From DATBLE01 sp050258035 (GTDB lineage Bacteria; Actinomycetota; Thermoleophilia; Gaiellales; Gaiellaceae): a stretch of 64,000 nucleotides of DNA. The position numbers were made by a program, and so were the translations under genes. Positions 39,786-47,691 of the stretch are shown here, one piece after another; position 1 is the stretch's first letter; every line of letters begins with the position of its first letter. The notes beneath the pieces are model-generated. The model searched no databases and had not been told where the DNA came from. It saw only the letters and a program-made list of their open reading frames with translations. The stretch covers positions 1 to 64,000 of the forward strand of contig JBLMYA010000037.1 of the NCBI GenBank assembly GCA_050258035.1, in the 5' to 3' direction.

Positions 39786-41321
39786 ATGGCGCCCACGAAG
39801 GCTGCCGATGGTCTGCTCATGCCTCTCTCGTCGGTCTTGCACGAGATCGCGCAGGGTGCCCTCACCTGGTTGCCGATCGTCTTCTTCGCGATCCTGGTCT
39901 TCCTCATCTGGCGGACGATCCAGCTGATGCCGCGGGTGAAGCCGAACATGACCGAGCCGAACTCGACATCGTCGGTGACGTTCGCGGACGTCGCCGGCGT
40001 CGAGGACGCCAAGGCGGAGCTCCAGGAGGTGGTCGACTTCCTCCGCGATCCCAAGCGGTTCGCACGGCTCGGCGCGCGTGTCCCGAAGGGTCTGCTCCTG
40101 TACGGCCCTCCCGGAACCGGGAAGACGCTGCTCGCGAAGGCCGTCGCCCAGGAGTCGGGTGCGAGCTTCTACTCGCAGAGCGCCTCGGCCTTCGTCGAGA
40201 TGTTCGCGGGCCTCGGGGCGTCGCGCATCCGCAAGCTCTTCGCCACCGCCCGGAAGAACGCGCCGGCGATCATCTTCATCGACGAGCTCGACGCCGTCGG
40301 TGCCGCCCGGACCGGCCACGGGTTCAACCGCGAGCAGGACCAGACCCTCAACCAGCTTCTGGTCGAGCTCGACGGCTTCGTCTCGGCCGATCAGGTGGTC
40401 GTCATGGGCGCGTCGAACCGGATCCAGGACCTCGACCCGGCGCTCCTGCGCCCCGGCCGGTTCGACCGCCAGCTGCTGGTCGCCCCGCCCGATCTCGCCG
40501 GGCGCGAGAAGATTCTCCAGGTTCACACACGCGGCAAGCCGCTTTCCGACGACGTCGATCTCGTGTCGGTTGCGCGCCAGACCGCGGGGCTCGCCGGGGC
40601 CGATCTCGCGAACATCTGCAACGAGGCGGCGATATTCGCGGGGCGCCGGGACCTCGACCAGATCGGCCAGGCCGAGTTCGAGGCCGCTCTCGAGCGCGTC
40701 GTCGCCGGCCTGCAGCAGCGACGCGTCGTCAGCGAGAAAGAGAAGCGGATTCTCGCCTACCACGAGGCGGGGCACGCGCTCATGTCGTACCTGATGGGTG
40801 AGGCGCTGCCGGTGCAGAAGGTCACGATCGTCTCCCGCGGCCAGGCGCTTGGGTACACCCTGAACCTGCCGATGGAGGATCGGCTCCTGCACACGAAGGA
40901 AGAGCTGATCGACATGATGAAGGTCTTCCTCGCCGGCCGCGCCGCGGAGCAGGTCGTCTTCGGACGCGTGACGAACGGCGCAGCCAACGACCTCGAGAAA
41001 GCGACAAACCTCGCGCGCTCGATGGTCTTCGAGTACGGCATGGGCGAGGCCGTCGCCAGCCGGACGATGCGCGCCGACAACTACGCCCTGTCCGAGGAGA
41101 CCAAGCGGCTCCGCGACGCAGAACAGGGCCGCCTCACCGACGAGGCCTTCCAGGAAGCGGTTCGCCTGATCGAGAAGTACCGAGCACACCTCGACCGGCT
41201 GGCGGGGGCGTTGCTCGAACGCGAGACGCTGAACAAGGAGGAGCTGGACTCGCTGCTCGCCGATGTGGAGCCCGAGTCGCACGCGGCCGAGACGGTCGGC
41301 ACCGTCCGCGTCGTGCAGTGA
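39786..41321 (+). CDS. ftsH: Short FtsH-type AAA+ zinc metalloprotease
   Basis: This 511-residue membrane protease has one N-terminal helix (about 28-47) instead of two, and no extracytoplasmic domain. The AAA module has FADVAGVEDAKAELQEVVDFL, Walker A GPPGTGKT (Lys113), Walker B IIFIDELDAVG and the SRH NRIQDLDPALLRPGRFDR. The protease domain has HEAGH (His326, Glu327, His330). It degrades membrane and unstable cytosolic proteins. The start may be the ATG given or the in-frame ATG at 39819. Housekeeping FtsH is near 640 residues, so this may be a paralogue. Confidence 0.9.
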   Translation: MAPTKAADGLLMPLSSVLHEIAQGALTWLPIVFFAILVFLIWRTIQLMPRVKPNMTEPNSTSSVTFADVAGVEDAKAELQEVVDFLRDPKRFARLGARVPKGLLLYGPPGTGKTLLAKAVAQESGASFYSQSASAFVEMFAGLGASRIRKLFATARKNAPAIIFIDELDAVGAARTGHGFNREQDQTLNQLLVELDGFVSADQVVVMGASNRIQDLDPALLRPGRFDRQLLVAPPDLAGREKILQVHTRGKPLSDDVDLVSVARQTAGLAGADLANICNEAAIFAGRRDLDQIGQAEFEAALERVVAGLQQRRVVSEKEKRILAYHEAGHALMSYLMGEALPVQKVTIVSRGQALGYTLNLPMEDRLLHTKEELIDMMKVFLAGRAAEQVVFGRVTNGAANDLEKATNLARSMVFEYGMGEAVASRTMRADNYALSEETKRLRDAEQGRLTDEAFQEAVRLIEKYRAHLDRLAGALLERETLNKEELDSLLADVEPESHAAETVGTVRVVQ

Positions 41322-41329
41322 GCTGCCGA

Positions 41330-41335
41330 TAGCAT
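41330..41335 (+). promoter_or_regulatory. -10 box (TAGCAT) of the methylmalonyl-CoA epimerase gene
   Basis: TAGCAT lies 8 bases before the ATG, predicting a leaderless mRNA. Confidence 0.5.
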
Positions 41336-41343
41336 CGCGGTCG

Positions 41344-41748
41344 ATGGCCGCGAAGGGCATCCACCACCTCGGCCTCGCCGTCGATAACCTCGACGAGGCG
41401 ATCTCCACCTACGAGCGCCTGTTCGGCGCCGAGCTCGAGGAGCGGGCGACGCAGGACGAGCAGGGAGTGGAGGCGGCGTCGCTCCGCGTCGGCCCGAGCC
41501 ACGTCGAGCTGCTGACCGCGCTCGGTTCGGATACGCCGGTCGGCCGGTTCCTGTCCCGTCGCGGCCCGGGAATGCACCATGTCGCCTACGAGGTCGAGGA
41601 CCTGGCCGGGGAGCTGGCTCGGCTGGAAGGCGAGGGCGCGGAGCTGATCGACCGTGCGCCGCGGCCCGGACTCTTCGGGATGCAGGTGGCGTTCGTCCAC
41701 CCGGAATCCGTCCACGGCGTTCTCTCGGAGCTGGTCGCGCGTGGCTGA
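41344..41748 (+). CDS. mce: Methylmalonyl-CoA epimerase (VOC family)
   Basis: This 134-residue protein has two VOC repeats with metal ligands His in IHHLGLAVDNLDEAI, Glu in SHVELLTAL, His in GMHHVAYEVEDL and Glu in HPESVHGVLSELV. It interconverts 2R- and 2S-methylmalonyl-CoA in propionate metabolism. Length is typical. The mutase genes are not in this window. It overlaps the following small gene by eight bases. Confidence 0.9.
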   Translation: MAAKGIHHLGLAVDNLDEAISTYERLFGAELEERATQDEQGVEAASLRVGPSHVELLTALGSDTPVGRFLSRRGPGMHHVAYEVEDLAGELARLEGEGAELIDRAPRPGLFGMQVAFVHPESVHGVLSELVARG

Positions 41749-41962
41749 GCGAGTCCGCGTCGAGATCGGCTTCGACGGCGGCCAGGTTCTCGGCGCAGTC
41801 GTCGACGGCGAGACCGTCGACCGCCTCGAGAAAGCGCTCTCGTCCGGTGACGACGGCTCCATCGGACTCGACGTGGAGGACGGCCGCTACACGGTCGCGC
41901 TCAGCCGGATCGTGTACGTGAAGCGGTTCTCGCGCGAGGGCCGCGTCGGCTTCGGCGCCTAG
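41741..41962 (+). CDS. Small conserved-looking protein of unknown function
   Basis: This 73-residue cytosolic protein reads as a small beta-rich domain: RVRVEIGFDGGQVLGAVVDG, a helix VDRLEKALSSG, then GRYTVALSRIVYVKRFSRE. I do not recognise a named family. It overlaps the epimerase gene by eight bases and is followed nine bases later by a YchF-like gene, so it is probably translated. GTG is the only start consistent with this overlap. Confidence 0.65.
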   Translation: MAERVRVEIGFDGGQVLGAVVDGETVDRLEKALSSGDDGSIGLDVEDGRYTVALSRIVYVKRFSREGRVGFGA

Positions 41963-41971
41963 CCGGAGGCC

Positions 41972-42901
41972 GTGGCGCTCGAGGTCGGGATCGTCGGCCT
42001 CCCCGGGGCGGGCGCGACGCAGCTCTTCAACGCGCTGACCCGCGCCGCCGTCCGGGCTCACGACCTGAAGGAGCACGTCGGGATGGCGCCGATCGCGGAC
42101 GCACGTCTGGAGCCGGTCGCCGCAGTCGAGAGCGCACGCAAGATCACGCCGGCCGTGATCCGGGTGGTGAACGTGCCGGGCACCGGCCCGCAGCTCGTCG
42201 GGAACCTGCGTCAAGTGGATGCGCTCCTGTTTGTCGTGCGCGAGCCGGGAGAGGCCGAGGAGCTCCGGCTCGAGCTGCTCGTCGCCGACCGCGACCACGT
42301 CGAGCGGCGCCTGGAGCGGGTCCGCCAGCAAGCGAAGTCGGGCGATCCGAGGCTGCGCAGGGAGGTTGCCGACCTCGAGCGGTTGCTCGCGCACGTAGAG
42401 GGTGGAGGGAGCCTTGCCGACTTCGGCGAGGAGCTCCCGCCGGAGCTCGACCCGTTGACGACCAAGCCGGTGGTCGTCGTCGTCAACGGCTCGGGGACGG
42501 TCGGCGGCGAAGGGTTGCTCGCGATCGACCTCGCGCTCGAGGAGGAGCTGGCGGGGCTGGACGAGGAGGAGGCGGAGGCGTTCCGAGAGGGCGGCCGCTC
42601 GGCGCTCGACGAGGTGGCCGTCCGTCTGAAGGACGCACTCGACCTGGTCACGTTCTTCACGGTCGGCGAGACGGAGGCCCGCGCGTGGACCCTGCGTCGC
42701 GGCCAGACGGCCCTCGAGGCGGCCGGCACGATCCACTCCGACATCGCCCGCGGCTTCATCCGCTGCGAGGTGATCCGCTGGAACGACCTGGTCGAGTGCG
42801 GCTCCAGGGCCGAGGTCGCGAAGCGGGGTCTCCAACGGCTCGAAGGGAAGGACTACGTCGTCGCAGACGGCGACGTGCTCAACATCCGCTTCAACGTCTG
42901 A
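41972..42901 (+). CDS. YchF-like protein with degenerate P-loop (DUF933 C-terminus)
   Basis: This 309-residue protein aligns with YchF/Ola1. The N-terminal P-loop reads GLPGAGATQLFN where YchF has a Lys-Ser-Thr; residues 15-17 are Ala-Thr-Gln, so the phosphate-binding Lys is lost. The coiled-coil helix (about 110-160) and the C-terminal TGS/DUF933 domain (LVTFFTVGETEARAWTLRRG, AAGTIHSDIARGFIRCEVI, DYVVADGDVLNIRFNV) are intact. YchF is normally about 363 residues. It may bind ribosomes or RNA without hydrolysing nucleotide. Confidence 0.85.
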   Translation: MALEVGIVGLPGAGATQLFNALTRAAVRAHDLKEHVGMAPIADARLEPVAAVESARKITPAVIRVVNVPGTGPQLVGNLRQVDALLFVVREPGEAEELRLELLVADRDHVERRLERVRQQAKSGDPRLRREVADLERLLAHVEGGGSLADFGEELPPELDPLTTKPVVVVVNGSGTVGGEGLLAIDLALEEELAGLDEEEAEAFREGGRSALDEVAVRLKDALDLVTFFTVGETEARAWTLRRGQTALEAAGTIHSDIARGFIRCEVIRWNDLVECGSRAEVAKRGLQRLEGKDYVVADGDVLNIRFNV

Positions 42902-42935
42902 GCGAACGAAGCGTGCCGATTGTCGCGCGCCGCTG

Positions 42936-43778
42936 CTAGCCGCCGGCGGAGATCAGCGCGACGCCGGCAATCGCGATCGCGGCGCCGGCGATCTGGATGC
43001 GGGCGAGATGCTCGTGCAGGAAGGCGCGGGCGAGCAGGGCGACGAACACCGGTACGAATGCGATCACGGCGGCGACGATGCTGATCAGCCCTTTGGTGGT
43101 CGACACCGAGAAGAGTACGGTGCCGCCGACGTCGAGTACGGCAACGACGGCGAGCGTCGGCCAGAACGTCCTCGGGGCGCGAACCGGGAGCCGCACGGCG
43201 AGGACGACGGCGAGCACGGCGACGGACGAGGCGGCACGGAGGACGAGGGTCGCCCAGTAGGGATCGGAAGCGGCCGCCTCGTCGAGCGCGACGAGCGAAA
43301 AGCCGAACGCCGCCGCCGCGATCAGCCCGAAGATCGCTCCGGCCGCGACGCGGCTCCGCCCGGACCCGGTGTCACGCTCTCTACTCGTCAGCACCATCCC
43401 GACCAGCGCGAACGCGATGCCCACTCCCTGGGCTCCGCTCGGGCGGTCGCCGCGGGCGAGGCCGACCGCGATCGGGATCAGGGGGGCTGTGGCGGAGATC
43501 GGGGCGACGACCCCCATCCGCCCGACGCTGAGGCCGTGGTACAGCGAGGCGATCCCGATCGCGCCGAGCACACCCGCCACAGCACCCCAGGCAACGAATG
43601 ACGCAGGGGGCGGCGGCTCTCCGTGTACGGCGACGACTATCCCGATCGCCACCAGGCCGAGCGGCGTCGTGATCGCCATCACGGTCGGCAGCGACAGGCG
43701 GCGGCTGGTCAGGCCGCCCAGGAAATCGGAGACGCCCCACGACGCGCTCGCTGCGAGCGCCAGGAGAACAGCGGCCAT
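42936..43778 (-). CDS. EamA/DMT-family transporter
   Basis: This 280-residue protein has ten hydrophobic helices in two EamA repeats. The first begins AVLLALAASASWGVSDFLGG and the second at about residue 145 with AAGAIFGLIAAAAFGFSLVALDEA. Such drug/metabolite transporters export small metabolites; the substrate is unknown. The ATG lies 9 bases after TAGTCT, which contains the stop of the upstream YhaM-like gene. Confidence 0.87.
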   Translation of the reverse strand: MAAVLLALAASASWGVSDFLGGLTSRRLSLPTVMAITTPLGLVAIGIVVAVHGEPPPPASFVAWGAVAGVLGAIGIASLYHGLSVGRMGVVAPISATAPLIPIAVGLARGDRPSGAQGVGIAFALVGMVLTSRERDTGSGRSRVAAGAIFGLIAAAAFGFSLVALDEAAASDPYWATLVLRAASSVAVLAVVLAVRLPVRAPRTFWPTLAVVAVLDVGGTVLFSVSTTKGLISIVAAVIAFVPVFVALLARAFLHEHLARIQIAGAAIAIAGVALISAGG

Positions 43779-43787
43779 GAAGAGCGG

Positions 43788-43793
43788 AGACTA
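43788..43793 (-). promoter_or_regulatory. -10 box (TAGTCT) of the EamA gene
   Basis: TAGTCT lies 9 bases before the ATG and includes the TAG stop of the YhaM-like gene. Confidence 0.4.
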
Positions 43794-44630
43794 GGTGGAG
43801 CCGTCCACAGGTCGCGTGGCGGCGACCGCGTCGAGCTGGTTCGCGTGGTAGAGAGCGGCTGCCTCCGCCGTCTTTGCGGCGCGGGCGTCGTGGTGTGACG
43901 CGACCGCGTGCAGTAGCTCCGCGCGCGCGGCTGGATCGAGGGTCGTGCCTCGCTCCTCGATCAGCCGCGTCCCCAGATGCACGTGGCCGAGCAGACGCCC
44001 CTCCGGCGTCTGGCGGAACCCGGGACCCGGCGTCAGCTCGGCTGTGCGGCCGACATCGTGGAGCAGGGCGGCAGCGATCAGCAGGTCGGACCGGAGCCGC
44101 GGGTGGAGCTGGCACAGCTCGCGACAGATGGTGGCGACGCCGACCGTGTGCTCGAGCAGTCCGCCGGCGTAGTCGTGGTGTCCGTCGGGCGCCCCGGGCA
44201 GGGCGCGCATCCGGCGCCTGATCTCCCCGTCGTCCAGGATCACGCCGACGGCGCTGCGCAGCGTCCGGTCGGAGATCTCGCCGGCGAGAAACTCGAGGAA
44301 CCCCTCCAGCTCCTCGGGATCGCGGCGCATGGCCGGTGCGAGACCGGACGGATCCTCGTCCGGAGCGGCCTCGATCGAGCGGACATCGAGCTGTAGCCGG
44401 TCGCGGTAGCGCTCGACCCGGCCGAGGATGCGGACGGCGTCGCCCTCGCCGAAGCGGGCGTCGAGGAGATCGACGTCGTTCCACACCCGACCCTCGATCT
44501 GTCCGCTCGGATCGACGAGCTCGAGCGCGAGGTAGGCGGAGCCGCTCCGCGTATGCAACCGCCGCTTGCGGGCGACCGCGTAGATCCCCTCCACGACGCG
44601 GTCCTCGGCGAGTTCGGCGATCGTGCTCAC
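43791..44630 (-). CDS. YhaM-like OB-fold/HD-domain 3'-5' exoribonuclease
   Basis: This 279-residue protein has an N-terminal OB-fold (RLHTRSGSAYLALELVDPSGQIEGRVW). The HD domain follows, with AGGLLEHTVGVA, AALLHDVGR and AVASHHDARA as metal-binding histidines and Asp. The architecture matches YhaM/CBF1 nucleases that trim RNA or single-stranded DNA 3' ends. It is slightly shorter than B. subtilis YhaM (314). GTG follows TAGACT by 6 bases. Confidence 0.83.
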   Translation of the reverse strand: MSTIAELAEDRVVEGIYAVARKRRLHTRSGSAYLALELVDPSGQIEGRVWNDVDLLDARFGEGDAVRILGRVERYRDRLQLDVRSIEAAPDEDPSGLAPAMRRDPEELEGFLEFLAGEISDRTLRSAVGVILDDGEIRRRMRALPGAPDGHHDYAGGLLEHTVGVATICRELCQLHPRLRSDLLIAAALLHDVGRTAELTPGPGFRQTPEGRLLGHVHLGTRLIEERGTTLDPAARAELLHAVASHHDARAAKTAEAAALYHANQLDAVAATRPVDGST

Positions 44631-44636
44631 AGCCGG

Positions 44637-44665
44637 AGTCTAGGCTCGAAAGCGGCTGCTAGGGT
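44637..44665. promoter_or_regulatory. Divergent -10 boxes (YhaM-like and DUF1015 genes)
   Basis: TAGACT on minus (44637-44642) lies 6 bases before the YhaM-like GTG. TAGGGT on plus (44660-44665) lies 7 bases before the DUF1015 GTG. Both fit the leaderless layout. Confidence 0.5.
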
Positions 44666-44672
44666 CACGGCC

Positions 44673-45719
44673 GTGGCCGTCGTGAAGCCGTTCCGGGCCC
44701 TCCGTTACGACGAGCGCCGGGCTGGCCCGCTGCGTGACCTCGTTGCCCCGCCGTACGACGTGATCTCGCCCGAGTCCCGCGAGCGCTACCTGACGAAGAG
44801 CCCCTACAATGTCGTCCACGTCACCCTACCGGACGACGAGGGCGACGCTGCCCGCGCGCTCACCGAGTGGGAGGACGAGGGAGCGCTCGCGCGCGAGCCC
44901 GAGCCGTCGCTCTGGTGGCTGGCGCAGGACTACTCCGGGCCCGACGGGCTCGCGCGACGCCGGGACGGGCTCGTGGCTGCGCTCCGGGTCGAGCCGTACG
45001 AAGCGGGGGTCGTCCTGCCGCACGAGCGCACGCACGCTGGGCCGAAGGAGGGACGTCTCCGCCTCCTGCGCGCAACGCGAACCCACGTCGAGCCGATCTT
45101 CCTGCTCTACGAGGGCCGCCTCGAGGGGCCGACCGGCGAGCCCCTGGTCGACGTCGAACTCGAGGGCGTCCGCAGCCGCCTCTGGCCGTTCGAGGGAGAC
45201 CTGCCGCCGGCGCTCGCGGACACCCCCCTGGTGATCGCCGACGGCCACCATCGGTACGAGACCGCTCTCGCCTTCCATCAGGAGGACGGCACCGAGACGA
45301 CAGCGTGGATGCCGGTCGTGATCGTCCCCACCAGACAGGAGGGTCTGACGATCTTCCCCACCCACCGGATCGCCGTCCGCACGAAGCCGCTTCCGCCGCT
45401 CGAGCCCTCCTCCAACGGCGACGACCGTGCCGTGGCCGAGGTGTACACCCGATCGGGCTCCGGCTATCTGCGTGGCGAGCCCGGGGAGCTCGACGCCGAC
45501 CTGGTCGCACGGTATGCGAAGGACGTCGGCTACACGCCCTCGGCCGACGAGGCACGCGCTGCGGTCGACGCCGGCGACGCGGAGGCGGCCTTCCTGCTCC
45601 GGCCGCCGACGGTGGAGCAGGTCGCGGAGGCGGCCAAGGCGGGCCGCACGATGCCGCAGAAGAGCACGTTCTTCTACCCCAAGCTCACCTCGGGTCTGTT
45701 CTTCCTCCCGCTTGACTGA
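44673..45719 (+). CDS. DUF1015 family protein
   Basis: This 348-residue cytosolic protein matches DUF1015. VKPFRALRYDERRAGPLRDLVAPPYDVIS is the family start, and PLVIADGHHRYETALAFHQE and MPQKSTFFYPKLTSGLFFLPLD are near-invariant. A metal or nucleotide site around DGHHRYET is suspected, but the reaction is unknown. Its stop lies within the first codons of the monophosphatase-like gene, so the two are coupled. Confidence 0.88.
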   Translation: MAVVKPFRALRYDERRAGPLRDLVAPPYDVISPESRERYLTKSPYNVVHVTLPDDEGDAARALTEWEDEGALAREPEPSLWWLAQDYSGPDGLARRRDGLVAALRVEPYEAGVVLPHERTHAGPKEGRLRLLRATRTHVEPIFLLYEGRLEGPTGEPLVDVELEGVRSRLWPFEGDLPPALADTPLVIADGHHRYETALAFHQEDGTETTAWMPVVIVPTRQEGLTIFPTHRIAVRTKPLPPLEPSSNGDDRAVAEVYTRSGSGYLRGEPGELDADLVARYAKDVGYTPSADEARAAVDAGDAEAAFLLRPPTVEQVAEAAKAGRTMPQKSTFFYPKLTSGLFFLPLD

Positions 45720-46560
45720 CTGGCTCGCGACCTGCCGTGCCGCGGTCGAGGACGTGCGGACCGTGCTTGCGGAGCTGCCGGCACGGTCGGACCGTGAGCC
45801 GGTGGTCGGAGCCGGGGTCGGGGGTGACGACACGACCGCGATCGACGCGGCAGTCGAGCGTGCGGTCGTGGCCCGGCTCGACGCGACGGGCGACCGGTTC
45901 ACCCTCGTCTCGGAGGAGCTCGGAGTCCGTGCTCCTGAGTATGAGAGTGATTCTCGGACCTCCATTGAGAGTGATAGTGATTCTCGACCAGACCCCGGGA
46001 TCTGGGTCGTGCTCGACCCGATCGACGGGTCGATCAACGCGAAGCGCGGGCTTCCGTTCTTCTCCCTCTCCGTCGCCGTCGGCGAGGGCGGGACGATGGA
46101 CGACGTCACCTTCGGCTACGTCTACGACTTCGGGACCGGAGACGAGTGGACCGCCGAGCGAGGAGGGGGAGCAAAGCTCAACGGCGAGCTGCTGTCCGGT
46201 GAGGCGCCGAAAGACCGGATCGAGATCCTCGCGCTCGAGGCAACCCGCACCGATCTGGTCGCCCACCATGCACCGCCGCTCGTCGGTCTCGTCCACCGGC
46301 TTCGCGTCTTCGGCTCGCTGGCGCTCTCGCTCTGCCACCTCGCGGATGGACGCGTCGACGCGGTCTGCTCGCTCAAGCCGGCCCGCTCGGTCGACATCGC
46401 CGCTGCGCAGCTGCTCGTGCGCGAGCGGGGCTATGCGATCGAGCTCCCCGACGATCCGCCGTTCGGAGCAGCGCCCCTCGATCTCGAAGGGCGTTCGCGC
46501 GTGGTCGCAGCTGGAACAATCGACCTGTGCGCAAAGGTGGCGGCGGCGCTGTCCGCATAG
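45712..46560 (+). CDS. Inositol monophosphatase-family protein with inserted loop
   Basis: This 282-residue protein has the Mg-phosphatase motifs: Glu-Glu in LVSEELG, VVLDPIDGSINAKRG and a C-terminal ARSVDIAAAQLLV in place of the usual WD. It may dephosphorylate inositol, histidinol or a sugar phosphate. Between SEELG and the DPIDGS strand lies a Ser/Asp-rich loop of about 20 residues encoded by the AT-rich element at 45943-45987. TTG is the only start fitting the overlap with DUF1015. Confidence 0.84.
   Translation: MTDWLATCRAAVEDVRTVLAELPARSDREPVVGAGVGGDDTTAIDAAVERAVVARLDATGDRFTLVSEELGVRAPEYESDSRTSIESDSDSRPDPGIWVVLDPIDGSINAKRGLPFFSLSVAVGEGGTMDDVTFGYVYDFGTGDEWTAERGGGAKLNGELLSGEAPKDRIEILALEATRTDLVAHHAPPLVGLVHRLRVFGSLALSLCHLADGRVDAVCSLKPARSVDIAAAQLLVRERGYAIELPDDPPFGAAPLDLEGRSRVVAAGTIDLCAKVAAALSA
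45943..45987. repeat. Two AT-rich palindromic mini-elements inside the monophosphatase gene
   Basis: Copy A (45943-45957) is GAGA-GTGAT-TCTCGG. Copy B (45967-45987) is GAGA-GTGATAGTGAT-TCTCGA. Copy B differs from the coding strand of the GT4 element at 11503-11531 by one base in 21. Both are in frame and encode ESDSR and ESDSDSR. Copy B also matches 14 of 19 positions of the E. coli Fur-box consensus, so a regulator site is an alternative reading. Confidence 0.6.
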
Positions 46561-47267
46561 GCTGCTCGGGCTGGAACTACAAGCACTGGCGGGGCGTCGT
46601 CTACCCGCCCGGGATGCCGGAGAGTCGCTGGCTCGACCACTATGCGACGCTCTTCGACACGGTCGAGATCAACACGACTTTCTACCGCCTGCCGTCGGTC
46701 TCGGCGGTCGCAGGCTGGGTGCAGAACACCCCGCCGGGCTTCGTCTTCGCGGCCAAGGCGAGCCGATTCCTGACGCACATGAAACGGCTCGCCGACATGG
46801 AAACCGGGTCACGCCGGTTCTACGCGCGGATCGACCCTCTCGTCCGCTCGGCCAAGCTCGGACCGGTCCTCTGGCAACTGCCGCCGAACTTCCACCGCAA
46901 CGACGAGCGGCTGGCGCACGCGCTCGCTGCCCTTCCCTCCGGGCGCCACGCGTTCGAGTTCCGGCACCCGAGCTGGTTCAACGCAGACGTCTACGAGTTG
47001 CTCCGCCGCCACGGTGTCCCGCTGGTGATCGCCGACCGGCCTGAAGTACGCCGGTTCCAGGCGCGCGAACGCACTGCCGACTTCGTCTTCGTCCGTTTCC
47101 ACCACGGCGGCGCCGACGGGAACTACTCGCACCGCCAACTGGCCACCTGGGCGCGGCGCATCGAGGAGTGGCGGCGCGAGGGCGACGTCTACGCCTACTT
47201 CAACAACGACCGGGCGGGCTACGCGGTCGAGAACGGTCTCTGGCTGAGGCGCTGCCTGGACGCGTAA
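46527..47267 (+). CDS. DUF72 family protein
   Basis: This 246-residue protein is a TIM-barrel-like DUF72 member. IGCSGWNYKHWRGVVYPPG, YATLFDTVEINTTFYRLPS, FAAKASRFLTHMKRL, LGPVLWQLPPNFHRN and the closing VYAYFNNDRAGYAVENG are classic. The function is unproven; acidic and aromatic residues line a putative active site. GTG is the only start before the conserved IGCSGWNY and overlaps the monophosphatase gene by 34 bases. Confidence 0.9.
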   Translation: MRKGGGGAVRIGCSGWNYKHWRGVVYPPGMPESRWLDHYATLFDTVEINTTFYRLPSVSAVAGWVQNTPPGFVFAAKASRFLTHMKRLADMETGSRRFYARIDPLVRSAKLGPVLWQLPPNFHRNDERLAHALAALPSGRHAFEFRHPSWFNADVYELLRRHGVPLVIADRPEVRRFQARERTADFVFVRFHHGGADGNYSHRQLATWARRIEEWRREGDVYAYFNNDRAGYAVENGLWLRRCLDA

Positions 47268-47275
47268 CCGGGTAC

Positions 47276-47281
47276 TAGCAT
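47276..47281 (+). promoter_or_regulatory. -10 box (TAGCAT) of the secreted-protein/ABC gene pair
   Basis: TAGCAT lies 8 bases before GTG 47290, supporting that start over the TTGs at 47281 and 47287. Confidence 0.45.
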
Positions 47282-47289
47282 TGCCGTTG

Positions 47290-47691
47290 GTGAGGACTCG
47301 CATCCTCGGGCTGCTCGTCTTCGCGCTCCTGCTCGTGCCGGCGGCCGGCACTGCCGGGACGGACGCGGCGCCCAGAATGGTGTTCCACGCGACCACGCAC
47401 ACGCCGAAGGTGAACGCGCGTTGGCCCTGGTCGATCGTCGTCACGACGCCTGCAGGGCGCCTCCTGCGGGCGACGATCTCGGTCGCGATCGTCGACCCGA
47501 TCGGCGGCGTTCATCCCGTCGAGTACGGCTGCTGCAAGGGAAAGTTCATCACCAACGTGCAGACCCGAGGCCGCTTCGCCGACTACGTGCAGTACCCGCT
47601 CTCGGCCAAGGGCTACAAGCTCACGTTCAGGGTCACCGTGAAGACCAGGCTCGGTACGCGCGTGGTGAACTACTGGGTCAAGACGCGGTGA
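47290..47691 (+). CDS. Small secreted protein of unknown function
   Basis: This 133-residue protein has a clear signal peptide (RILGLLVFALLLVPAAGTAG) and an Ig-like beta-rich body with VNARWPWSIVVTTPAGRLL, a CC pair in YGCCKGKF and a closing LTFRVTVKTRLGTRVVNYW. I do not recognise a family by name. It is translationally coupled by GTGA overlap to an ABC ATPase gene, so it may be a ligand-binding or accessory part of that transporter. Confidence 0.7.
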   Translation: MRTRILGLLVFALLLVPAAGTAGTDAAPRMVFHATTHTPKVNARWPWSIVVTTPAGRLLRATISVAIVDPIGGVHPVEYGCCKGKFITNVQTRGRFADYVQYPLSAKGYKLTFRVTVKTRLGTRVVNYWVKTR

